Positions 36,246 to 48,437 of a stretch of DNA of 64,000 nt are shown here, one piece after another (within the stretch, counting starts at the first letter, position 1; every line of letters begins with the position of its first letter). Origin of the DNA: Eutrigla gurnardus (lineage: Eukaryota > Chordata > Actinopteri > Perciformes > Triglidae). A program made the position numbers and the translations under genes. Under the pieces are notes generated by a model, which saw nothing but the letters and a program-made list of their open reading frames with translations, was not told the DNA's origin and searched no databases. The DNA lies in contig OY741280.1 in assembly GCA_963514095.1 (NCBI GenBank), positions 12,442,861 through 12,506,860 of the forward strand, read 5' to 3'.

Positions 36246-39200
36246 TGCAGGTTTCAAGCATGGACGTATGGTGTGTCTCTGTTAGATGCAGATATGAGAC
36301 CTCGGGCCGGGGTCGTCCTACAGAAAAGCTGCTGTGCAAAATTACAACACACACACGCATGAGTGTTTCACAATCTGAGAAATTCAATGCGTGTGTTTGT
36401 TGTGCCTGTGAGGATGTGTCCTGCATGTGCACCACCTACAGAGTGATGGGGTGATTTGGACAGACGGACCACTGTCCAGCAGTCTCAGAAAAGCCCTGGG
36501 ACAATGCAGACAACACTCCGACAGCGTGTCTTGACAGTTCCTCGTGCTTCGCTCTGCTTTGGCGTTTGTGTGGAATGGTGGCCAAATAGTCAGTGACCAC
36601 ACGGTGCGGATCGCTGGCGTCTGCCAGGATTCATGCTCCCGGAACTGGAGGGCTGAACACACGTGTCTTTTGGAGCAGAGGCAAAACCTTGCAGCCCATG
36701 TGAGATTTACAGTTAAATGAAGATGTTATATAATGACAAAAGGAAAGCAAATATACAGGACCTTCGTGGTGCATCAATGTCTCATATATAACTGTAAGGA
36801 GCACAATTATAAAATAAAGCCAAACCAATTTTCCATACTAATCAATCTATGTAGAAAATGTTCCCTCGTTGCTTCAGCAGGCAGCAGCAATCACTATAGC
36901 TTTACCCCTCCTGGGGACACATTGGTGCAGTTCATTATAACAGGCTTTTAAAATGGTATTTAAAGAGGAGTGTGAACAGCGGCCCCCTGATTGACCATCG
37001 TGACAAAAGCGCTCCAGCAGAAGTGATGGTATTGCACAATGACCAGCCAGGACTACTGCTGATGTTCAGTGAATAACCCATTCTTTTAGAAAGGAAGGAA
37101 AAACTGTATGCATTTAGAGGCTGGGAGGTAGAGAGAGGACCAAAGTGTTCCTAAATACCTGTGTTACATATTTCTGAATTGCTGAGAAACAACACACTAA
37201 ATGGGAAGGAAGAAAATGTATAAAACACCCCCGGTAGGAGATGTGACAGTGGGAGATGAGCTTGTTATGCTGCCTCTCATTTGATGAACCTGCCAGGTTT
37301 TACACAATAGCAGACGGTTAAAGGATATCTGTGGGCTACATAATCTTATTCTATCCTTCTGTCCCACTCCAGAAACACTCGGCTTTATGAGACCCCAGCC
37401 ATTATACCATTATAACACGGTAGAGTAAACAGAGACTTCTCAGCAGGATATCGCATGCCTGAGAAAGACAAATATTGCTCCACAGTGCTGCAGGAAAGAG
37501 TCCTAAAACGCAGAAAATGAGATCGCATTTTTGCTTGCATTCTGGTTCCCTTGTCTTGAAGTCAATGAGTTTTTATCAGCAGGTTTTTGGTGAGAAACCT
37601 AATTAAGGTCGGTGGTTAAACACAAGCTCAAGGGATTTTAATGTTTGGTTCAAAGATCTAAAAAAAACTTTTGTGCAGAAACTAAAGTCAGAGATAATTT
37701 AGCATCTCGTGAGTCCCGTTAACAGAAAAGTAACACCGGGAAATATAAAACCTGCAATAATAAAGGATGTGGATCCCACAAGTCCAACAAATGATCATCC
37801 ACTGGTTAAGTACATCTTAATTGATCAATTAAAGAAAACAAGGAGGTAATAAAGGGAGAGGAAGGGTTGTGTGATGTTTGGAAGACAGAAAATCCATCTC
37901 TATCTAACATGGAGTAGGCATCTGTCCACACATCAACCCTTGTTGTAGAGAAATTTCTCCAAAGCAACAAAAGACAGACTGGACTACTGACTTATTAGTC
38001 ACGGAGCTAAATAAAATAAATCTATTCCTGGAATTTCTGCATGGAACAAAAGAATGGTATAGAATAGAAGACAGGTGTCATTTCTTTTAACCATTTGTCT
38101 TATCACGAAAACTTCAAGACTCCTAAAACCTTCTCAACCCGTTCTTGCCTTCGTGTCAGCTTTTTCAGCCCTTCTATTGGTTTCAAGGATCAAAACTGAT
38201 ACCAAGCTTTAGTAAGAATCTCACTCCTCCTCCAATAACACTACTTAGTCACCTTTCACGTACACAGTCTAGCACTCCTGCCAAGTAAGCAGAGCCTCCC
38301 TTTGTGTTTGCCTCTGTCATAGCTGCTCACAATTATCCGGTTTTGCTGTTGGCGACCTTTTGGTTTTGTTCCATGAGAAGAAAACCAAAACAAAAAGACA
38401 CGATATGAGCTGTGATCTTCAAAAAACCACAGCTGGCACGCTAAAGGGGACCAAACTCTTGATTGATTCCGACCATATTGCCTTAGTTAGGCCTTTGTGA
38501 TGTAAGGGGAAAGATGGGGAAACAAAATACCGCAGGATTAGAGTGGTATTAAAGTTTGACAAAACAGCTTCTGACATGATATCAAAGCTTTCTGTCAGTA
38601 TAGTGACCTTTGATGCTCCATGTTCATCTGTAAATGCAATTACTTCCATAGCTCGTATACTGGTTCGACTCCAGTGAGTCTGGTTAAAGTTTCCCTTCAA
38701 TCCAATGCAAATTGGAAAAGTTCCTGGGACTGTGCAAAGATATTAAGCTAATTTTTGGATAGCCGACATAGATAGAGGCCAAAAGAGTTGCGCTGTTAGG
38801 CAGTTTGCTATAATGTGTGAAACTACCACAAACCTGCTCACAGTGATTTATTGAGGATGACGTGAGCTTGTTTCGAATAGAGAATGCCAAGTTGATTGCG
38901 GTAAAATTGCACAAATCAAGTGCTGATTTATGATTTTCATTGGAATGGAGATACACACCAATTTCATCTGTAAAACAGCATCATGAAATAATTTTAGTTA
39001 ATTGTAGTTTTAATTGTAAACCCGATCATTTCTTTTACATCGCGAAACAAAGGGAAGTAATACGAGCATTTCTTTAAATCTGTTTCAAACCAAAATCTCA
39101 AATCAACTGGAAATGCCAACTATTGTAATTTGACATATTTGCTGATGAACAACAAATAGATGAACCAGTGTGAGGCTGAATGAGGACTCACCAATCTGTT

Positions 39201-41058
39201 TTCGGTACTGATCAACAGGTAATCTGGTCCCACAGGCATCCTTCTTCCCCATTCTGCCTCCTCAGCCTGACAAGAAATTAGAAGAATGAAACGCCCTCTG
39301 AGCGAGAGAATCTTTTACAGCTGAGTCTCAATGTAACACCTCATCATTTAGCTTAATGAAATACAGAAATAGCCTCATTCCCGTTACTGTAGCCCCGAGA
39401 TAACTTGTGAAACCTGCGGGAAAGATTCCAGTTAATACACAATCATATATAGAGAAGAGGAGTCGGTTTTGATCAGGCAGATGGTTTATCTTTCACATAC
39501 ATCTGTGAGACATAATTGAATTAATTCTCACCACCTTCCACGTGTGCTGCGTTCTCAGCATGCGCACTTCCTATCCATCTCGTTTAGTCTAACGCTATTT
39601 CCCTTCACACCGCGAGCGCTCTTTGATTACCTTGACAGCAAGATATGAAGAGAAAGAGCTTGAAAAAGAAATAATAATAATACTATCCTTAGGTTCCACG
39701 AGCAGCTACCGCATGCAAGCGTGTGATGGGTTAAATATCGGATGTGCACGAATGTCGAAGCATGTGCTCAGAAATAAGGACGCTCGTTGAATACTTTTTC
39801 TTCATAGTGCTAAAACTCAGTATGTGTGTTTCATGCATCCATCCAAACATACTTGTTTCTCAGCGAGCACTCTGCTCTAAATTCCGGACAGGCTCCCTCA
39901 CAACACACTGCATCAATCAATATAGTAGCCTTTTGTTAAAAATAGTGGAAAAAGCAAGTGTGAGTCGAGGGGGAAGGCCTTTATGTGCTGTCTGATGATC
40001 TTCGAGTCCATCTGACCTCTTCTGCGGCTGGAAGATTTGAGATTCGAAAAATATATGCTTCTGACAATTAAAACTCAATATCTATCGAGTCCAGCATAGT
40101 CTAACGATAACGCATCTTCATACCAAAAACCTTTTTATGTGTGATAGGGAAAGAAATGTGTAAGCAAGTGTGCACAGGGGTAGAACAGAGAGGCGAATAT
40201 GAAAGGGGAGAAAAAAGAAAATATCTGTGTGCATCGGAGAAGAACAGGAGTGGTGAAGAGTCTGGAGGTGCAGCAGGGGAATAGAGGAAAGAGACTGAAT
40301 TAGCATGTTCAAGGAGCGTGGCTGGCTGCCTGCGCTGACTGATGCCTTCTCACGGGAGACTGCTGCCTTGAGAGACTTGGATTCTTACCGTACACTAAAA
40401 ACACTGTTTTCAGCTACATTTCAAACAGCGTTAGTGCCAGCGGAGGAGGAGGATGTACGCCATTGTTCTCCGGTGAGGGGAAACCAGAGTCAGCAAATTA
40501 AGGATGCAAGAGGAGGACAAAAGGAAGAGAGGAAATTGGCCAAATGTATTGTTTACAGTCTGACACAGTGGGCTCTTAGACTGGTAAGCTACGCTGTATA
40601 CTGTGCAGCAACAGCACAGTATTATAGCAAAATTGCACAAAAGCAACACATGTGAAGCACAACATTTCTCCATGTGTGTGACTTCCTTTTTGCAACAGCG
40701 GGGGGTATAAAGATATATATTAAAAATACAATAAAACTGATTAACGAGGAGCTGTGGCACTTTAAAAAATAAAAAAAAATGAATGGTACTACATCAAACT
40801 GTGACTTTCTTTTAAATTAAAAGAATATTTGTCTCTCACCATTGATGACCGTATATGTATCCCCACCCGTCCCCCCTAATAAAGTGCCTCTCTTCATTGG
40901 ACGAAAGTAAACAGTTGCCAGTTGTTTAGGTACATGTGCTTTATAATTGTAATTAAATCCTGTAATAAAATATATCTTCAAAGACAGTTTTTCTATAATA
41001 TTTAGTGCACAGTAATCAATATTTACAGAGTTAAAAAATATTTGTAAAACTTCTTAGT
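36246..41058. other. Long gene-free stretch
   Basis: Almost 5 kb of unique, mostly AT-rich sequence without long microsatellites. It includes a 10-bp inverted repeat TTTTGGTTTT/AAAACCAAAA (38358-38367 and 38381-38390). A lone B-box-like GGTTCGACTCC occurs at 38662-38672 with no tRNA fold around it. No exon or transposon end was recognised. Confidence 0.4.
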
Positions 41059-41059
41059 A

Positions 41060-41173
41060 TAACACCTTATCGGTCCAATACTGACTCAAATAGCTTGATC
41101 TGGTATCGGACAATTCACTACATTAATACCCATGTTTTTATTGGGACTGAAATATTTGGATGGGTGCATCCCC
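41060..41173 (-). mobile_element. Fragment of a dispersed teleost DNA-transposon family
   Basis: Reading the minus strand from 41173, the sequence resembles the terminus of a common fish repeat that begins GGGATGCACCGATCC, and continues to GGTATCGGAC-type sequence on the plus strand (41102-41111). Only one end is present and it is mutated, so this is a truncated copy. Identification is from memory of the consensus. Confidence 0.45.
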
Positions 41174-41308
41174 AGTATTTATTATAGGTGTAACTTTTTA
41201 TCTGTCAACATTGTGGAAACTGACCTGCCACACCCTATAACAGGATTCTGAAAGTCAACAATACATTTGCACTTTGTTTGGTGTACGTCTCTCTGCAGCC
41301 CAGAACAC

Positions 41309-41376
41309 AAAGAAGAAGAAGAAGAAGAAGAAGAAGAAGAAGAAGAAGAAGAAGAAGAAGAAGAAGAAGAAGAAGG
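41309..41376 (+). repeat. (AAG)n microsatellite followed by (GAG)n
   Basis: About 22 AAG triplets, then GGTGGG and five GAG/GGA triplets to 41397. All three plus-strand frames and the complementary ones stay open through it (poly-lysine, -glutamate, -arginine, -leucine). That is a property of the triplet and not evidence of coding. Confidence 0.95.
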
Positions 41377-41519
41377 TGGGGGAGGAGGAGGAGGAGGTCT
41401 CCCCGTGGAGCTGCACGCAGGAGCCTATGTTGGCATTCAACTCTACAAGACGTGAAACACTCAAGTGGAGATGAAATTGACAACAGGCAGCTTTCATTCA
41501 TTGAATCAACGAAGATACT

Positions 41520-41880
41520 CACAGTGGTCTTGGTTACCGAGAGTCGCTCAGTGGAGCTGTTTCTGCATGACCAAACGACCGCTTCGTGCACGCGGACACG
41601 CGGGAGTGACGACAGAGTTGACAGTTTTATTGTACTTTGATCCAAAAATCCTCCGGAACGCCAACACACCACTTTCTTCCGTGCCCAGTTCCGGGTTTAC
41701 GCGGTCACTGCGACGACGGACAGCCCCGCTCTCCAATCAGACACGGAGGTTTGTCGAGTCGACCAATAGCGCACGAGCGTGGCACGAGGCGCTCAGACAA
41801 AACACAGCGGAGGAGGAGCACGTGATGAGTTGGCAGTCGGGACACGCCCACTCGTCTCCAGAAGCAATAGCTCCTGTTGT
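41520..41880 (-). promoter_or_regulatory. CpG island with CCAAT boxes: candidate minus-strand promoter and first exon
   Basis: I count about 31 CpG dinucleotides in 285 bases (roughly 41565-41850), by far the densest unique-sequence cluster in the window. It contains CCAAT boxes at 41733 (CCAATCAG) and 41763 (CCAATAGC) and an E-box CACGTGA at 41819. Read on the minus strand, the island is followed by a strong splice donor, ACT then GTGAGTATC, at 41522/41523. This suggests a first exon starting somewhere around 41700 and a gene or non-coding transcript running left. No conserved protein start is seen. A promoter inside an unrecognised transposon is the main alternative. Confidence 0.4.
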
Positions 41881-43394
41881 TGATATGTTGCATTAACAGT
41901 TATGGGAGACTTACAAAACAACAAAATGTTTAAATTATAAAACAGTTATACAAATAGTGAAGGAACCATGGTATATTCTACCTAGAGACCAGTGGACTCA
42001 ATCATAAATAAATAAAATATTAATTTGACATGTTTCCCAAAAGTCATTCTTTCCTTGTTCAGATTACAACAAATAATGGCATACAGTGTGTGATAGTGTG
42101 ACAATTAATGGTACAGCATCAACGACGAGGCAATCTCACTCCATGTTCATTTCACTTTCATCAGTCCTTTTTACATGTCTTGTTTGTTTACTGTGTAGGA
42201 TTTTATTCCCCCACTAATTGCATTCAACCTCATTGCTGCCTGGGGCATTTATGTGTCAACTTGCCACGGCACGGAACTTATTGGAGTCTGAAATGATTTC
42301 CTGCTCTCTCCCATGGACATGCCTTTTGTATGCAGCACAGCAGTACATGTAATATACCTATAAATGCCTGCATTAGGATTTAATTGCTATTAAATATATA
42401 TTCACAGATTTTTTTTTGTATAATTGTTGAAAATGTCATTACATCCCGGAAGCAATGAAAAGATCAATGCGTTGACTAAAAAATAAAAAAAATTAAAAAT
42501 CTTGTAATGTGGCTGTCATAAGTATTGAGTGCAATCATTTAATTTGGGTCTAATGAAATGATTGGACTGGTCAACTGGCGACTTTGTCCTTTATGCTGCC
42601 GAGCTTCTTTCAAAGAGGGGGTTGGAAGTTACCACTTTAACAAAGCTCTTTGATGGAGGAACAATTATTCAAATCACACCTGTCAATGAAGATCATTTTA
42701 TCCACAGAAATATTGCTCCGGATACAGGAAATGTTCACATAAAAGGCTTTCACAGGGGGGGAGCATTACAGGAAAGCACACTTGAGGTCTGTAATTTAAC
42801 GTCCACATACTATAATTTCATATTATATAAAGGTATACATTTTATGTACGTGCAAGTCTAAACGCTGCCAACGACAGTAGAAAGAAATGTCAACGAATAG
42901 CCTGAACATGTTCAAAACCAGCGTGAGTGTAGTTAATGCAGAGCTCAAATGTTATTTTGCTATACTAAATGTGTGTGATTAATTTCTCCCGTTGAGTGAA
43001 ACAAACCAACGTGCTGTGCCTGTCACGTTGATAGATATAGGAGGCATTAGCATCAACTGCTGGTGCGAATGAAAACTAGGATGGGTTTGCCAGTAGTGTA
43101 TGGACCGTGCACATCACAGAGGCAATTCAATGGAGGAGATGAGAGGGTTTCCCTCAGGGTCTGTTAATGTGAACATTTTCACCAGTTATTGAGCGCCCTC
43201 CACGCCACAGAGACGGTATCAAATAGAGTTAAGCCCTGGCAGGTTCCCTAACATGGTCATCTAGTTTTTGAGATCCATTTGGGTGTGTGCCTATCCTTTC
43301 TTTTCTGTCTTTCCCTCCCCGTCTCTCTCTTTGAACATCACTCAGTCACACTCCCTCCATTCCCCTCTCCCTCTCTCCATCACTCCTTCTCTCA
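41881..43394. other. Gene-free DNA
   Basis: AT-rich unique sequence, with pyrimidine-rich stretches near 43300-43395. A 99-codon frame from 42562 has no splice support or family resemblance. Confidence 0.35.
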
Positions 43395-43620
43395 GGCAGT
43401 TAGACGGCCTTTAATTGCCAGACATTAAAAAGAATGCTAGAGGAGAAGAATCCCCCGGGGCTATTGGCAGGCTAAATGGCAGCTCTGCTGCCATCGCCTC
43501 CTCCTACATGCAGCAATGAAGACGTGTCAACATAATCTTGGGCAATTTGCAGTCATCATCAGGGGGACTGATTAATTTTCTGACTGAGTGTCAGTAGTAA
43601 AGAGCAAGATTGTCTTTCTA
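43395..43620. promoter_or_regulatory. Strong-looking conserved non-coding element candidate
   Basis: Repeat-free, balanced-composition sequence with many distinct short motifs: GCCTTTAATTGCCAGACATT (43408-43427), GCTATTGGCAGGC (43460-43472), GGCAATTTGCAGTCATC (43542-43558) and CTGATTAATTTTCTGAC (43568-43584). It reads like a vertebrate developmental enhancer core. No alignment was possible here. Confidence 0.35.
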
Positions 43621-45060
43621 CATGTTCATGTTTTTACTTCAAACAAAATCCATCCCCGTACACGGACGTTAGTCCAAGATAATTTGCGTGCGACTGTGAA
43701 ATGAATTTCCTTGTGAATTGTAGTTCTATGATGTAAATAGGGGAAACTATACATATGCAGAGACGCTTCAACAACTCAAGTCGCCCATCTGCGCCACGCC
43801 AACATTTTGAAAACGCAGCCAGTGTATTTTATAACATTCCATTTGGGAAGGAATGTTGACATCTGAGGTAATAGATAGGCTATATGTTCCACGATTGAAA
43901 TAAAATAGTATTCCATAAAACAATGTTTTACAATTCACCTTCCTATAACACACAAGCTCATACATGCTGTAGAAATCCACACAAACACACAATACCATCT
44001 AAAATTTGTATATGAATTCTTAGAGACTGAAGTTGAAGCGGTACCTTTTCATTTCCATCCTCCGTCGTGTTATATTGGTTTGGAGGAGAAGACACAATTC
44101 TTTCTCCTGTTTAATATTCTTATCTGGGTTTTGCCGCTGTATGCCTGCAACGCGCAATGAATTCTCCCTCTCTCTCTCTCTATCTCCCAGCCCCAGAGTT
44201 CCCTCTCATTCACAGGGAAACTGTATCAGCACTGATTAAATGAATTTGGGGTTTATGAAACGCAAGGCTTCGTATATGGAAGAGAAAAAAAAGGTCCCAC
44301 AGACCAAAAGAGATAAGTTATCGTACGATGAATTTAGTCTTGTTTCGCTCCAGTCATTATCCTGTATCGAAGCATAGTGACTCTGAAGGCTGGGAGTCGT
44401 CCTCCAGCGTGTTGGGGAGGGAGGGACGGATCTAGTGAGAATAGTGAAGTCCCAGGTAGGAAACAAAGTTTAGCATAAAACACAAAACCAAGAAATAGAG
44501 ACAATTTATACTGTAGTCAGCTTGTTTGTACGGTATCAAAAAATATATGGATATATAGGTGAAAATAAATTTAAGTAAAATATTACATTTATAGCCAACA
44601 AATCCATTTTAAATATAAAAAAAGTCAAGTTTTTGCGTTGGTAAATCTGCCTCTGCTTTAGTTGTGAATGGCATATAACAGCAGAAAGCTTGATAAGGTA
44701 GGATAAATCAATTCCTGATATCCACAGTCATCAAAATTACTTTTGAACTTTCGGATACAACATGGAACTCCAATCGGAGAGGAGAGTCCGCTCCATTCTC
44801 CCAAACACAGAGCTCACCTCTGTCCCCAGCTGTTTGTGGTTGCTGCCCACACCGAGTCAGTGTTTATGCAGGTGCTGCAGCTGGATCTGGGCTACAGGTT
44901 CCCCCGCGGACACGCTGCAGACTGGCTGACGGGCCTTTGCAGCATTTTCTTTTTTAACTGTTTACTCTGGCAAAGTCAAATCTGGGCGCTGCCCAGAATG
45001 AGAATGGTGATCCGCAGCAGAACAGACATATATAAGCACGCATTCATTCTCTCTTTATCT

Positions 45061-45063
<3 letters not shown>
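43621..45063. other. Gene-free DNA
   Basis: Unique sequence with a short CT patch (44166-44182). A 163-codon frame from 44743 begins at a TTG codon, runs into a CA tract and is not accepted as coding. Confidence 0.35.

Positions 45064-45097
<34 letters not shown>
45064..45097. repeat. (AC)17 microsatellite
   Basis: Uninterrupted AC dinucleotides. Confidence 0.95.
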
Positions 45098-45099
<2 letters not shown>

Positions 45100-45240
45100 C
45101 CCATGGCAAACAAAGTACTTGCAATAAACTCGCCATCCACACAATCCCACGCCACCCTGCCGACTACATTTTGTACACCCCACCACTACCTCGCCCGGTT
45201 GTCACGAGACAGCTGCAGAGTCCTGACATGTTAATTTTAG

Positions 45241-45620
45241 CCCCGAGTTGACCCCCCGGCTAATTATCCTTCAACTCTGTAAACACTAGTAGCACCAGTT
45301 AACACCAATTAATGGCCACTAATCATTGCCAGATGCTGCATCTCCAGTAATTTGCCCCACTTCCTACACTTGCACTTACAATTTCACACATTCACTGGAT
45401 TCTGGAATGCCATGTTGAACCAAAGACGATTAACAAAGGGCATTTGTGCGCCGCCCAAATTGCTGCGGCCATACCTGTTAAAATTTCATCATGTACACAC
45501 ACGCCTATATAGCTAATTACTCCCTCATTTAATAACCTGAAGGTCTCCCTGAAAGTGAATTTGCAGCAGCTATTATGATAAAAAGTCAATGCAAGTGAAT
45601 TCAACTTAATATTCAAGTGG
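45241..45620. promoter_or_regulatory. Possible conserved non-coding enhancer
   Basis: A complex, low-repeat segment with many TAAT-type cores: GGCTAATTATCC (45259-45270), CCAATTAATGG (45305-45315), CACTAATCATTGCC (45317-45330) and AGCTAATTACTCC (45512-45524). It lies between a CA tract and a dispersed repeat, and contrasts with both. Confidence 0.3.
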
Positions 45621-45639
45621 CACACAGAGAAAGACAACC

Positions 45640-45780
45640 ATCCACACTCACATTCACACCTGTGGGCAGATCAGAGTCATCAGTTGACCTAACCGGCATG
45701 TCTTTGGACTGTGGAAGGGAATAGCAACACAGAAAAATGTCCGCCGCTCTGACCATCCTCCTACGTTGATTTGAATGAGA
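45640..45780. mobile_element. Fragment of a dispersed teleost repeat
   Basis: The phrase CACACCTGTGGGCAGATCAG, followed by ATGTCTTTGGACTGTGGAAG (45698-45717), matches a very common fish repeat motif as I remember it. The part from about 45722 (TAGCAACACAG... GACCATCCTCCTAC) has a similar copy at about 47210-47250. No element ends were found. Confidence 0.5.
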
Positions 45781-45792
45781 ATGTCCGTTCTA

Positions 45793-45794
<2 letters not shown>

Positions 45795-45839
<45 letters not shown>
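45795..45839. repeat. (CA)22 microsatellite
   Basis: Uninterrupted CA dinucleotides, directly after the dispersed repeat fragment. Confidence 0.95.
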
Positions 45840-45841
<2 letters not shown>

Positions 45842-45959
45842 AATAGTAAAGCATTATGAAAACATACTTTATTAGATCCCAAAACAGAATCATTTCCGAG
45901 CTGCAAATAAATAAATAAAGCTCCAAAGCTTTATTCTTTCCGCTCCAACATTACTCTTG

Positions 45960-46870
45960 ATTTGCGTCTCGATTGTTTGTATTGATTAGTCGAGTGCGTT
46001 CTGCTCGCTGTCTCGCCTGCCAACTGTACCGTTGCCAAGGGGAAAGCGTGAACAAACCTCTGCCAGCACCAGCCTCCTCCCGGCAACAGCTGTGCCACAT
46101 ATGCTGCCGATCAATATAAACAAACATGGCCTCCCTGCACCAGGGATGAGAATTGACAGGTACGATTCATCTTCCGTTGCCACTGGTGGGAGGTGCAAGT
46201 AATGATAAGCGGAGACGGAGTTTTCCCCGTCGCGGTACGACCACTGGGGTTAGTCGGGGTGGGTCGGGGAGATCATTCGCCCCCCGAGGTAACTGGCAGG
46301 GTTCCCCACATAACCCCTTACAGTTTTGCTAAGGATTAGAGCAGCGTGAATCCGCCAGAGCTGTAATTTGCGGCGTTCCGTACACGGGGCGATCAGCGGA
46401 GACGGGCACGGATCATTGGTGCCGCGCCAGTGGCACTGCAACTGAGCACATTCAACACAGACAGTAGGGGAGATCATAGTGAGCCAAGTGATTCACGACA
46501 CTCCGCCTTTTAATAAGCACTTTGTAAGCCGCGCCACTTCAGCGTGCGAACATCTCATCAAGTCAATGGTGTTTGATGCATTTCGCACCCAAAATAATGA
46601 TGAAATTTCTATGCAAGCACCATTTAAGGATCTCGATCATGGCGCCGTCGGCCCCGCGTGGGTGCGTGGCGGGAGTTCAGCAGCTTGTACATCATGTATG
46701 CCGTTTCGGGGGCACTGCTGAAGACACGGGCCATGGAGGACAATGGCTGCGCAGAGCGGCTATGACGTCCGCCTGATGAAGAGTAATGGCTCGAAACAAT
46801 ATTTCCCCAAGGAACAGAATTGGAACCTGAACACGGTGATCGCCGCGTAATTTGGAGATGTCAGATCAGT
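45960..46870. promoter_or_regulatory. CpG-containing unique block, possible regulatory cluster
   Basis: About 900 bases of unique, moderately CpG-rich sequence. It has a forkhead-type ATAAACAAACATGG (46115-46128), GGATTAGAG (46334-46342), TCATTGGTGCCGCGCCAG (46413-46430) and AAAATAATGATGAAATTT (46591-46608). Frames on both strands are moderately open but have no splice signals or similarity I recognise. Confidence 0.25.
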
Positions 46871-47194
46871 TTTTTGCCGCAGCTACAGGAGCACAACCAC
46901 AGGAGGACGGATGGATAATACACAGATAGCAGGGCTGTTTCTATCAGCTGCAGCCGACCCTGGATATCTCCTGGTGAATGGGTGGATAAATAGAGTTTCT
47001 GTGAGGAACCAAAAGTCAAGAGTTGGGAGGCTTTTATAGACCTAGAAATAAATATTCCTAATGCTTGGAGGAAGCATTTTTGGTAGTGGAGTGTGTGGAT
47101 GAAGCATACGTCAAATTAATACTCTGATTTTAGTTGCCAATGCAAAAATTTAACCTCATGTCAGCGCCATTTAATTTTTATGGATTTTAGCCCG

Positions 47195-47260
47195 CTAGAA
47201 AGGCAAAAGTAGCAAAACACAAATAGCTGCCGCTCTGATCATCCTGCTACAATGAGGGTG
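47195..47260. mobile_element. Second copy of the 45722-45764 repeat
   Basis: CTGCCGCTCTGATCATCCTGCTAC (47227-47250) differs from 45741-45764 at only a few positions, and similar TAGCAAAACACAAATAG sequence precedes it. This supports a dispersed family with two fragments 1.5 kb apart. Confidence 0.55.
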
Positions 47261-47669
47261 TTTTATCGGAAACCATCTTTATATTCCATGAGCTTTTAGG
47301 GTGTGTATGGGCCCTTTTTAACACACATGCATTTTTTTTCTTTGCAATATTTCAAAAGAGAATTATTCAAATGGTTCTAGGTAGAACCTCGTCTTCCCAT
47401 CATAATCTGTATTCAAAGTGATCATCATATTCCATTTTTATGCCTCTAATTCAGTTTTATAACAACTATCCTAACTATCATGTGCATATCATATTCATAT
47501 CCCAAAAACTCACAAAAACTCAAGAAATCCTTTCTATTGATGACTTTCGCCAAGGTAATATTCTTCTTTTTAGCCCTGAAGCCAAACACCAATTAACCAA
47601 ACTTTAATACAATTCCACACAATAATTTGATACTCTTAAAACCATGATATTTGTAAAACACACGTGAGT

Positions 47670-47910
47670 CGAGATTATTGGAATAATTAATAATGAAAAT
47701 GTCTTCAATCAGCGCTACTGTTATGAAGCTGCTTAATAATCAGGGCTGATATTTAGATAAGGGTTGATTGGTGCATTTAAATCAGGCCCATTGTGTGATG
47801 CAGTCATTAACAAAACCATGACTCTGTTGGAAACCTCCATCACGCAGGCTGTCAAAAGTCACTACTGACAGTTTCCCCTGGCAACGTCGCACGACATCAC
47901 CACCACCGGT
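47670..47910. promoter_or_regulatory. Possible conserved non-coding enhancer
   Basis: Repeat-free sequence with GGAATAATTAATAATG (47680-47695), GCTTAATAATCAGGGC (47731-47746), GGGTTGATTGGTGC (47761-47774) and GTCATTAACAAAACC (47803-47817). The density of TAAT and TGAT cores is high. Confidence 0.3.
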
Positions 47911-48219
47911 CACGGCTGCACGGGAAGTTAAGAGAAGTCGAGGCACAAGACAGTTGAATTAGTTAACGGCCTCAACATTAAAAATGAAACCAGAAAGTCA
48001 GGAGAGGTAGCAATTATTGCAATGTTAACAAGAAACGCTGGGAGCAAAAGAGAAGAAGAGGGTATACTGCTGAATCCAAAACAAGCATGGAACTTGAATA
48101 CTAATGCATCTGCATTCAAGGCCATGGCAACAGTCTTTTTCTTGCCGATTCTTTGGCTGCACAGCTGTAGAAGGTAATTTATTTGTTTACTATATTTACC
48201 AGTCAATTACATTTTAATG

Positions 48220-48350
48220 TGACTTGCCTAATGTCCGTATTCTGTCTTCAGATGTGGTCCGTGTAATGACTGTAATGGATAAAAGACAGTTTAATTACAC
48301 GAGACCCTAATTGTCTGTGAGCAAAGCCCCCCATTACAGCTGCCTCGAAT
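48220..48350. promoter_or_regulatory. TAAT-rich enhancer-like segment
   Basis: Five TAAT/ATTA cores lie within about 75 bases (GTAATGAC, GTAATGG, TTTAATTACAC, CCTAATTGTC, CCATTACAG). The segment has no simple repeat and sits between unique sequences. Confidence 0.3.
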
Positions 48351-48416
48351 CTATACCATCATGGAGAGGGGGGACAAGAGATCGTTTGAAGGTTTCGTCT
48401 GATGGCTGATTGCATC

Positions 48417-48437
48417 AAAAAAAAAAAAAAAAAAAAA
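48417..48437 (+). repeat. A21 homopolymer
   Basis: Uninterrupted A run. No retroposed body is recognisable upstream. Confidence 0.95.

Noticed and set aside
38358..38390. 10-bp inverted repeat TTTTGGTTTT/AAAACCAAAA
   Set aside because: Low-complexity A/T-rich arms make chance formation likely; kept only as a remark.
38662..38672. GGTTCGACTCC, resembling the B box of a tRNA gene
   Set aside because: No A box at the right distance and no cloverleaf can be drawn around it. No SINE body is evident.
41267..41497. Poly-lysine, -glutamate, -arginine and -leucine frames
   Set aside because: All are translations of the (AAG)n tract in different frames.
44743..45234. Plus-strand frame of 163 codons
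   Set aside because: It starts with TTG and reads through the (AC)17 tract as a threonine/histidine repeat. No exon boundaries are visible.
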